A DNA stretch of 64,000 nt from Oscheius tipulae (lineage: Eukaryota > Nematoda > Chromadorea > Rhabditida > Rhabditidae): NCBI GenBank assembly GCA_037178975.1, contig JASJZH010000003.1, forward strand, positions 2,728,001 to 2,792,000. The letters are read 5' to 3'. Positions 56,026 to 64,000 of this stretch are shown in pieces; position 1 is the stretch's first letter; each line of letters starts with the position of its first letter. Under the pieces are notes generated by a model. The model was not told where the DNA came from, made no database searches, and worked only from the letters and a program-made list of their open reading frames with translations. Position numbers and translations under genes: made by a program.

Positions 56026-57228
56026 ATGGAGTGTCCGATCTGTTTGAATCAGTACGGTGAGTGATCGAGAGAGAATAAGTTGTCGATTGATGCCGGGATT
56101 GGTTTGGCGACTAGCCACGGCCGAGTGGTCTAGTGGTATGATTCTCGCTTAGGGTGCGAGAGGTCCCGGGATCGATCCCCGGCTCGGCCCGATCTTTTTA
56201 TCGGTTTGTACAGACCCAATTCGTCGACCAGTTACGGGCAGTTGTGGCCATTCACTTTGCTCCGACTGTGCTTCCAACCTCCAAGGCTCCGATTGCCCAA
56301 GCTGTCGTCGAAACAGTGCTTTCAGAGACCCCATCAACAATTATCTGGCCTCTGGTGAGCGACTAATTTTTTTTTTCACGTATCCTAATTTCGCACTGCG
56401 TCTATCGATTGTTTCTCAAAAGCTTGACCTTATTCAGAGCTTAACGACCAGTTGGTATCCTCCGCACACAGCCTCGAACGACGACAAAACCTCATCCAAG
56501 GCGAGTTTTCCGCATCAAAATTTAGAAAATCTCCATTTCAGACCTCCAGGACCAGGTTGTAACAGTGAACGCGGATCTGGCACGAGAGATGGCCAAGGCG
56601 GACGGTAGGAGACCTAAAACCGGTGATGATTGGGAAGTCATTCCAGACCTCGGCAGTCTTCAGCAGGAAAATGCTGCCTTAAAGAGGATGCTGGATGGTG
56701 AGTTAACACTCGAAAAAAAAATCTTTTCCAGAGGTCTCCGACAAACTGTCTCGATGTGAAGGCTCCGTGAATCATTACAAAAGCAAGGTGGACCAGATTG
56801 AGAGAGAAAACACATGCTTGAAGAACAAGATATTGCAGCTGGAGAATGAACAAGAAGGTTTGTGCTTTTTAGAGATTTACAACAAGTAAATTTCAGGATT
56901 CCTCCGTCGCGAGGCGGAGCAGGAAAGAAGAGAAAAGGAACGGAATGACTGGGATCTAATGGAAGGTAGGAGTCGGTCAGGAAAAAACTAAAAATAACCA
57001 GATTACGAAAATGTGCCACAGCCGGAGAACGTGGTCATGGTTCTTCCAGCCAGGCAGTTGATGCGCGACGAAACAAAGAAGCAGCTGACAGATCTCGGAA
57101 TTGTGCTCATCCACAGAGTGGATCTGACATCGCGACAGCTTCTGGCCACCTCGAAGAAGCAATATCACGAGACTGTGGTTCCAATGGTCAACACGCTCGT
57201 CAAGAAGGCGGCTGAGATGATTGTGTGA
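56026..57228 (+). CDS. RING-finger/coiled-coil protein (copy 3, no CaaX)
   Basis: The start MECPICLNQYDPIRRPVTGS leads into CGHSLCSDCA and CPSCRRNSAFRDPINNYLA, the same RING type as the genes at 25174 and 26438. A phase-1 intron (56057-56213) sits at the same RING position, but here it is 157 nt long and hosts a tRNA-Pro gene. Long coiled coil follows: DLQDQVVTVNADLAREMAKA, LSRCEGSVNHYKSKVDQIER, RREAEQERREKERNDWD. The C-terminus (VVPMVNTLVKKAAEMIV) has no CaaX box. An AATAAA lies at about 57,259. Probable E3 ligase by family only. Confidence 0.8.
56119..56190 (+). tRNA. tRNA-Pro (anticodon AGG)
   Basis: 72 nt fold into a full cloverleaf: acceptor GGCCGAG/CTCGGCC, anticodon arm CTCGC-TTAGGGT-GCGAG (anticodon AGG), T stem CCGGG/CCCGG and discriminator C. 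A T5 pol III terminator follows at 56194-56199. No intron, CCA not encoded. The T loop reads ATCGATC, so position 54 is A instead of the usual T. It sits inside an intron of RING copy 3, on the same strand. Confidence 0.95.
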
Positions 57229-57390
57229 CTTTATCCAGTAAAACTACGTGTACTTTGAAATAAATCTATCATTTATATCACGAGACAATATATGGGGGTC
57301 AACAACAATAATTCTACTTCAGAAGAAGTCCTAAATGATATTGGAGGGAAGACAGAAAGATATTCGATGGGAAAGAGAGAAAAGGCCAGA

Positions 57391-59235
57391 TTACTGAAGG
57401 ACTAGGCCGACCTGATTCGCTTCCATTGTGGGACACTTCCAGTTGTAGAGATAGTACTGCAGGTTGCCGTCTCCGATGCCGAACTTGAGCTCCTCGAGGA
57501 ACGACTGGTTATCCATGAGATCCAGGGCGTTGAAGACGTCGAAGCCGTTCTGAAAACCAGTTTTTGTGAGAAAAAAAAACTTGCAGGCTGCGCTGTAGTA
57601 AAACTGAATATAGACCAAACAAATGCAAAGACAGGCTAGAAGTGGTTCCTAGTGTTTCATAACAATGCATAGACGTTTGGACTCGCAATTTAGAACATAT
57701 ACGAATTTAGACAATGGGTAAATAAATACCAACCTTGACCGCAAAGACGAGAGCATCGTTTATGAGCTGCTTGAGGGAGACAGTTGTGGCCACGTGGTAG
57801 TACAGGTAAGCGGCGTTTATGGTCTTGTGAACCGGATGTTGCATGACAGACGAGGGCAGATTGTAGAATGAGACGAAGTCAGTGATCTTCCCCTCGGTCT
57901 AAACATTTCCTATTAAACCCGTTTAAAAGAACGAACCTCGACAACATACGCGTAAACGACCTTATCCCTCGGGGTGAAGATGTACTTGAACTCCTCCAAG
58001 CTCAGAATGGGAGCAATACTGTACTTCTTGAGATGCTCATTGAGGATTTTGTAGGCGCCAGCGTAGTCGCGGTCCTCGATGGCACGAATTCCACGAGTTA
58101 CAGGCTCGGCGGGGACCTTATACAGTTTGATGGTCCGCGACAGGGTCATCTTGGGTGGCAGATGAGAGAACTTGCACTCGATCAGCTTCTTCGGGTTCAG
58201 AGACCGGTGCCAGTATCTGAATTTTTTTATCAGCTTACAGTCTAGTTTCGGCCAAACTATCTAGAGAAGTGAATGAAGAATCACCTGCAAACAGCGATGG
58301 GCTTCGGTATGACAATACCGGCGGTGTAGGCGGCTTGGAAGATACCCTCGAGATTGACACGACGGGTGATCTCTCGGATAAGAACGGGAGCAACTCGCTT
58401 CGATCTGAAACACAAAGAAATGGTCATAAATCGAGTGCCTCTACCTCAAGCGCTTGTGGACGCACAAGAAGTTGATCTCAACCATCTTAACGGTCTTCTC
58501 GTAGACACGAAGCGTCTGCGGAATGGCCGATATGAAGGCTACAAGCTTGCCGCTAGCTTTGGCACGAACTCCGCAGTGCCACTGAGACAGCCAGCCAGGA
58601 ACCTTGAGAGCCCAAGAGAGAAACTCAGACGAGTAGTCGAACCGGAACATGTTGTCCTCGTCCTCTACGTAATTTTCTGTGAGAAGAGTGTACAGCTCTT
58701 TGAGCTGTTCGGCATTGTTCAGATCCACATCGGACCAGGTGAAGGCATCCGGGAGGGTGTAAGGCTCAGCACGGATCTGAACAAAGTCATTGATATCAAA
58801 ACTAGGTAACAAACCTGAGCGATGGAGAGGTCCGGCTCGATAAAGGTATTAGTTTCCTGATCGATGTTCTCGGAGAACTTTGGCACGGGCTGCGTGTCCC
58901 AGAAGATATAATTCTTGTTGGCCGGGTCGACCTCGTTCGGAGCGAACTGCTGGAATTGTCGAGCCAGAGCCATCACCTGCAACGTTCATTCTTGTGCCGC
59001 GACTTTCAATCGATCGAACCTCGGCCATGTTCATGCTGGACTCGTTCGACGATCCTTCGCCATGGTGGCCCGTACAGGGTTGACCGCCGTGAGAGTGTCC
59101 ATGTCCGCCGCCGGCTCCTCCGTGAGAATGTCCGTGGACTCCATCATGAGAATGTCCATGACCCTCCTCGTCGTCATGGGAATGTCCGTGGCAACCGCCG
59201 GCTCCTCCGTGAGAATGACCATGCTTTCCAGACAT
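57391..59235 (-). CDS. nmt-1: Glycylpeptide N-myristoyltransferase
   Basis: The N-terminus is a Gly/His repeat ([20 protein letters not shown] and on), likely metal-binding and not needed for catalysis. The core follows: [66 protein letters not shown] (the acyl-CoA site), [15 protein letters not shown] and [19 protein letters not shown]. It ends [18 protein letters not shown]; the C-terminal carboxylate is the catalytic base in this family, and the end is intact. The enzyme attaches myristate to N-terminal Gly. A gattgcag acceptor lies 8 nt before the ATG, and brc-2 is 189 bp upstream on the same strand, so an operon is possible. Confidence 0.96.
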
Positions 59236-59424
59236 TTTCACCCTGCAATCATGATGAACCGAGGCGAATTGAAAAAGGAACATAGGTGGCTAACAGCCAC
59301 ATATTATGTAACAACTGAATGCAGTTATAAAATGTTACTCGGAGCAAAAGGGGTGGAAAAATCACAGATCGAGCGAGGGTGTTGGGAAACAAGTAGATCT
59401 TTCGGTAAATATACACACGCGTAT

Positions 59425-60370
59425 TCAGCGTCTCTTCAGATGTGCTCGTAATTTCTCGGCTTCCGGAATGTCAGGATTCACCATAACTACGTCTTTCACA
59501 GTACTCGTCAGTGTCGGTGTGCCTGATTCAGCCAGATACAAAGGTAAATTACAAAACACAAACCTTTTATGACTTTTACGCGAGCCTGAATCATCACAAT
59601 CGTGCCGCTTTCGACAGTTTCGAGCGGTTTTTCTGCTCGGCGCCAAACTTCGCATTGGACCAGACATTCAGAATCATCTCGGATGGAAAATGAACTGAAA
59701 TGGAGGCCGCTACTCCTCTCGGTTCGCGTGGGAATGTCTTCGACGTAGCCGATTACTCCTGGAATTTTTCATTTGATAGATTCCGATAACAGCTCACTCA
59801 AACTTTTCCCGCTGTATTTTTCCAATTCATTGATAGCATAGTATCCTTCCAGGGTTCCGAGAGGGGTTGCGGGTGTGTTAGATGTATTTAGGACAGATCT
59901 ACTGGATCCTGGAGTTGTCAATGCACATGATATGAGGCCGTTCTCGGACAGAGAAGGTCTGGCCGTTACTGGAGTGGATGATGCTCCGAATCTCGAGGTC
60001 ACGACGCGTTGAGGAAAAGGTGTAACTGGATATTGATCGCTTCAAAAAGTAAAATTAAATCGCTACCTGGCGTGCTCTGTTCTTGCGGAGGTGCGTAATT
60101 TTCCGTGTCAGCTTCGACATCTTGAACGAGTGTTCGTCCTCGGGCTAGAGCTTCCTCGCTCACGCTTATCGCCTTGTTATTTGCAGTTTTGAATTCGGTC
60201 ACAATTCTGTACGGTGCTCTGCAGAAAAGCATCGATATGAAAGATAAAATATTTTTTTACTGAGGAGAGTTGACGGCTCCCAGAGAGGCTGGTGTCGACG
60301 ATGTCGCTTCACAAATTTTTTTGGTCAGTACAGCTGGTTGCGGAGAAGGAAACGGCCTCTTTTTGTACAT
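59425..60370 (-). CDS. brc-2: BRCA2-like protein with one BRC repeat
   Basis: The start MYKKRPFPSPQPAVLTKKIC follows a ttttcag acceptor. Near residue 45 is a textbook BRC repeat, FKTANNKAISVSEEALARGR, which binds RAD-51. A Ser/Thr/Pro-rich middle follows (SRFGASSTPVTARPSLSE). The C-terminal ~90 residues read like an OB fold (VIGYVEDIPTRTERS; CLVQCEVWRRAEKPL; VKDVVMVNPDIPEAEKL). One BRC repeat plus one OB region is the reduced BRC-2 layout known from C. elegans. At roughly 250 residues it is shorter than the ~394 I recall for C. elegans BRC-2. About five exons. Confidence 0.8.
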
Positions 60371-61554
60371 TTCTCTGAAAAATATCGATAGTTGAGCGCT
60401 GACAACACGGAAGAAGAAATAGGGAAAGAGCAACAAGTAAACACAGGAAATATAGATGATTTAGACGTTGCAAACGATTTTTTACTTCCACTTCGTGTAA
60501 ACATAAACCTGGAATCAATTTGCAGTCATTTCCACGTGAATGAGGGTGAAAAAGTAATTGGGAAGTTCAAAATCAAGATGCAATAAGAGCATGTGTCAAT
60601 TGGACACATTGCCGAGTAAACAGCGGGCGTCTTTTTTCCTATTCGGTTGTGTAAGCATAAAGAAAGGAGTGAGAATGCAGTGATTCCTCAAGGTCGCGAC
60701 CAGAAACGACTAAACTATAAAAAAAAACTTCAGAAATGAAGAAGCTTTGTGATTGCGCTCACTCTTATCGTTTCTGTCCAACCCCGGGCTGAGCAGGCAT
60801 GTGTTTCGCGATAGGTCTACAGTACGTCAAGGATTCTCATAGCTACAGGACAATAAAGAAGTGGTCTCAGGATGACCCAAGTGAAGGGAATTCTCTGCGG
60901 AGAGCCCGGATTCACCGAAATAAAGGGAGAAGCAGTATATAGAAAGCAGAAAGACATAATACTTTAGAAAAAAAAAATGGGTTCGTCCGGGCAGAAAAGA
61001 AAAAATTTTACGAAGCTAACCTACAAATTTACGAGCAAAAGAGAGATAATTTGAGCGCAGACATGCGCCTTAATAGTTAGGCCCAGAAAAGGTCGAACCG
61101 GGCCGATTTTTAGCACCCCGCGTTTCGGGCCGGGCCGAAACCATATTCAGCACTCAGGGTGCGCAACAGAAATCATCCAATTGAGGTTAAGGTCGCATTT
61201 TTTAAAGTTTGCGATGTTCTACAAAGTTGTAGCTTTTTTTTCTTCCCTACAGCTTTGCAACACATGACAAAGCTAAAAAATATAACCTGGCCAATTTTTT
61301 TGCTCACCCTGAGCGCTGAAAATGCTTCCGGCCCGAAATGCAAGGGGCAGTCGGTCCAGCTGGGCCTAACGCATGTCTGTTTGAGCAAATGCTCCGACAC
61401 CTTTTGAATCGCCGCCATAAAAAATGGCTACTGTATGGAAAATGTTACCTTCGAGAAATGTACCTTCGAAATTAGCTTCTAATACTTCGTTCTTATTTTC
61501 GTTTTTTTTTCCTATTCTCGTGTCATTTTTTCCAGCTCTGGACGTGCTGTGTAG
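60371..61554. other. Intergenic region
   Basis: 1.2 kb upstream of both brc-2 and the BTB gene. No coding signal. A dispersed-repeat-like copy (about 61205-61290) includes the palindrome CTACAAAGTTGTAG. Confidence 0.5.
61205..61290. repeat. Dispersed repeat, copy e
   Basis: gcgatgttctacaaagttgt followed by agctttgcaacacatg. Similar to the 37484 copy (tcttctacaaacttgtag). Confidence 0.4.
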
Positions 61555-62421
61555 ATGACGATGAACGAAGATATTCTCGTCACAAAATCTCTTTATGACG
61601 ACTTTTCGCAGCCAACTGCCAGCCGCGAATTTGAAGTTATCGTCGAGGAGCAGTCTTTGTCAGTTTTTCCAATAATGCGGGAGCAAATATAGTTCCAGGT
61701 TTCTGAACGCTGGTTGGCTGGCCGAACTGTCTCCATGGTTTCAAGATTATTGTTACGGCGAAACTCCACGAACTCGAATTCATGTTGATGACATCAGATA
61801 CCAGGATATGCTCGAATTTTTCCGATGTATCTTCTTCTGCCCGATGCGAAAACCGCTATCAAGTCAGTTTTTTGTGTACTCTTCAACACATCATTTCAGT
61901 GGCTAACGTGGACTTGGTTATGCGCTGTGCTTCGCGCTTCGAGATGCGTCCAGTGGTGGCCCGATGCGAGAGATTCATTTCCCACAATGCTAACACATTC
62001 GAACGCAACAATCTCTTTAAGGTATGATCAATCCACGGTTTTTATGAAATTAATTTTTTAGGTAACCTGCGCTTTGTCGCGTTGTGACCCAAACAGCACC
62101 ACAATGAGCGTGCTCGTCGATAGATTGGCCTCGATCCGTGAAGAGGACCTGTCCAGCATGAATTTTGACAAGATGCCTGGCGAGGTAGTGGCCGATGTGT
62201 ATCGAGAGAAGATGAGACGTCGTCGCGAGGCTACCCGCTCCATTTTCTGCCCTCTGTACTTTTCTTTCTTTTCTTTAGGCAGTATAAATGCTTCAGATCT
62301 TGGATCGAATCTATATTCCGTAAGAAACCAGGTCATCAGACTACTCATCTTTCCCAACGTGGTCGAAGTCATCATCTTGACCCCAACTCTCCGTGAGAAA
62401 ACCACGCAACAAACTCCGTAA
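61555..62421 (+). CDS. BTB/POZ-domain protein
   Basis: It starts MTMNEDILVTKSLYDDFSQP at an acceptor-adjacent ATG (61555). The BTB core is LNAGWLAELSPWFQDYCYG, IHVDDIRYQDMLEFFRCIF, ANVDLVMRCASRFEMRPVVA and RCERFISHN. About 60 helical residues follow (LASIREEDLSSMNFDKMPGE, MRRRREA). BTB proteins of this plain type are often CUL-3 adaptors. The frame stays open to 62421, but a long pyrimidine tract ending ctttag at 62278 suggests a last intron; a GC-AG intron there would end the protein at a TAA near 62282-62284. The 3' end is therefore uncertain. Confidence 0.75.
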
Positions 62422-62618
62422 CCTCATGTCGTCTTAATTCTCCTCCTTGTTAGTATTCGGTCTCCTATTCATGTCAACTTAGTTTATAGAGAAGTTCTAA
62501 CCAGTATTATTGTCCGTATCCGTTTTTTGTTCTTCCGTATAGAATTGCGTAATAAATCGACTGGTTTAGATGTGGAACATGGATAAAAGCCTTTCTTTAT
62601 TATCTAAAAAAAAACAAT

Positions 62619-63830
62619 TTAGAGATCGCCAGATCGTTTGAAGAAGGGCGGTGTCTTCTTCAATTTCTTCTTTTCCTGTAGGATGTCAACCAGCTCGCCG
62701 TAGAGACGATGATTGCTGCCATGGGCTATTACTTTATTTTCTTTCAGATGAGAGGAACGAACTTACCGCGCAGAATGAGTTCTCCCTTCTTGATGACAGC
62801 TTCGACGAACTTGTTGACGAGGGTCTGATCGAGCTGGTTGCTGTCAATGTCGGCCAAGGAACAGTAATGAGCCAGGGGCGGGGCCATTGTAGACAGCGTC
62901 TTCGGCAACATGAAGACATTGACACGAGGCAAGAACTGTGTGCGACCGTAGTCGACCAGGTAGACCTGGACCTCCTTGGTTCCCTTCATCCGGATCACGG
63001 CTCTCTTGACCTCGCCGTCGATTAGAGCCGCACAAGCAGCCTCGGGAACACATGCCTCATTGGTCAGAGGACATAGTCGGATCTCGTCGGAGCAGGCATC
63101 CAGAACACGTTCAACATCTTCCAGACGCTCGAGATCCTCCTTGCGAATGATGTAGATTTCCAGAGGTGAGATGACGTGCAGCACCTTGGCCCTAATCGTC
63201 TCTCCGATGCGTAAATAGACGGGCAGAGGGAAGCGACTGGCCGGATCCTCGGGCTCCATCTCAAAGGGCTCGCAATCGCCGGCGGCTGTCAACTCGGAAG
63301 GCGGGAGGAGCTCCGGGAGCGGGTCTTGAAGAGGCTTCATCGGTGGAAAGTCCTGCTCCATCGTGAAGAGAACGTTCTCCGTCTGGGAGGGGCAGCTCGA
63401 CGAGTTTTCGCTCTTCGTCATCGTCGATCTCTCAAAACGATTCGTCAGCTCCTCTGCAGTTTTTTTGTTGGATTTGATGTCAAAAGGACTAACCGTAAGC
63501 ATGGCTCTCAAGCTTGCTGAGACTCTTCCTCAGCTGGGTGATAGTCTTGGTCAGCTCGTTCCACAGTCGCTCTCCCTCCGTCTTCTGACGACAGGCACCA
63601 ATCTTTTGGTACAATTGCGATATCTGCACGTCTTTCTGGTTAGGGTCCTTCCACAAAATAACCACTTTTTGGTAACCTTCGTCCACATTTCGCCTGTATC
63701 TGTCGTTCATCTTGGACATCCAGCTGCGAGAGACGAAGATCCGTCGAGAGAGTTTGTTCCGATTGAAATAGCTTCTGGAAGACAATTTAGATAGTTCCGA
63801 AACAGTGCAGTGTTTCGGAGTTTTTGCAAT
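62619..63830 (-). CDS. Tudor-domain protein
   Basis: The Tudor region reads IGETIRAKVLHVISPLEIYI, AACAALIDGEVKRAVIRMKG, TKEVQVYLVDYGRTQFLPRV and MLPKTLSTMAPPLAHYCSLA: the extended Tudor (SN-like plus core) pattern of germline TDRD proteins, which bind methylarginine. VYLVDYG is the core strand. Upstream exons are helical (DVQISQLYQKIGACRQKTEG; TITQLRKSLSKLE). The C-terminus (LYGELVDILQEKKKLKKT, FFKRSGDL) is basic. The 5' end is not settled: the first exon lies at or before about 63,830 and faces a divergent gene at 63883. Confidence 0.75.
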
Positions 63831-63882
63831 TAGGGGAAGAATGGCTTCTTGTCCCAGTTGAAGTCTCGAAAGGCCGCCGGGA

Positions 63883-64000
63883 ATGGACGACACGACGAAG
63901 AAGAAGAAGAAGAGGGAAGAAGTGACCCCGGACGAGGACACGCTTCGACTGCCACTTGTCCACGCAGTCCGATCGGAGTACTACCTCAAGCCGCTCAATA
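63883..64000 (+). CDS. 5' end of a gene leaving the window
   Basis: It starts MDDTTKKKKKREEVTPDEDT with a Lys-rich start, then LRLPLVHAVRSEYYLKPLN, open to the window edge (39 codons). The frame is convincing but too short to name. Divergent from the Tudor gene. Confidence 0.5.
   Translation, partial: MDDTTKKKKKREEVTPDEDTLRLPLVHAVRSEYYLKPLN

Noticed and set aside
58880-59285. Plus-strand open frames opposite the NMT N-terminus
   Set aside because: They mirror the Gly/His repeat codons of the minus-strand nmt-1 gene.
1-64000. CRISPR arrays, bacterial operons or rRNA genes
   Set aside because: No regular spacer-repeat array, Shine-Dalgarno-led operon or rRNA sequence was seen; spliced eukaryotic genes run throughout.

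Overview
The window is nuclear DNA of an animal, almost certainly a nematode of the rhabditid type. The evidence is: introns clustering near 36-46 nt with TTTCAG-like acceptors; acceptor sites lying directly before several start codons, as expected for spliced-leader trans-splicing; a BAF protein nearly the same as the C. elegans one; a pas-2/sgt-1 gene pair in the order I recall from C. elegans; and nematode-typical families (an IRG-7-like EGF/VWA secreted protein, a patched-related SSD protein, an FkbM-type membrane protein, an AQP11-like aquaporin). About 25 genes sit on both strands, often back-to-back or tail-to-tail with 60-250 bp between them. All multi-exon models were assembled by eye, so outer limits are firmer than inner exon edges.

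Layout. 0.2-7.8 kb: one large secreted EGF/VWA gene (+). 7.9-9.4 kb: a wreck holding a decayed Merlin-type DNA transposase between inverted ~120 bp arms. 9.4-11.3 kb: pas-2 then sgt-1 (+), probably one operon. 11.4-15.6 kb: NAA25, the NatB auxiliary subunit (-), sharing a short divergent promoter with an ARB2A/FAM172A homologue (15.8-17.3 kb, +). 17.4-20.4 kb: an unrecognised protein (-) that is a paralogue of the gene at 53.5-55.6 kb. 21.0-24.2 kb: a patched-related gene (-), then baf-1 (+). 25.2-27.5 kb: two tandem RING/coiled-coil genes (-), both ending in a CaaX box. 28.4-31.4 kb: four small genes, one with an in-frame TGA. 31.6-32.6 kb: FkbM-like protein (-). 33.9-38.1 kb: Goliath-type RING-H2 ligase (-) with a 2.2 kb first intron. 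38.5-39.5 kb: a broken serpin fused to an inverted copy of its own 5' part. 39.5-44.7 kb: gene-poor. 44.7-47.8 kb: CDC45 (-) with a TMEM60-like gene nested in an intron on the other strand. 49.3-51.2 kb: a Trm9/ALKBH8-type tRNA methyltransferase (+). 51.3-52.4 kb: aquaporin (-). 53.5-57.2 kb: the second unrecognised paralogue, then a third RING/coiled-coil gene (+) hosting a tRNA-Pro in its RING intron. 57.4-60.4 kb: brc-2 (BRC repeat plus OB-fold-like end) upstream of nmt-1 (-), possibly one operon. 61.6-64.0 kb: a BTB gene (+), a Tudor gene (-) and the first 39 codons of a gene that leaves the window.

Most identified genes are housekeeping (proteasome, chaperone, N-terminal acetylation and myristoylation, replication, recombination, tRNA modification, nuclear envelope). 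The less ordinary content is the RING/coiled-coil/CaaX family, the unrecognised paralogue pair, the serpin palindrome, the Merlin relic, and the nested genes.
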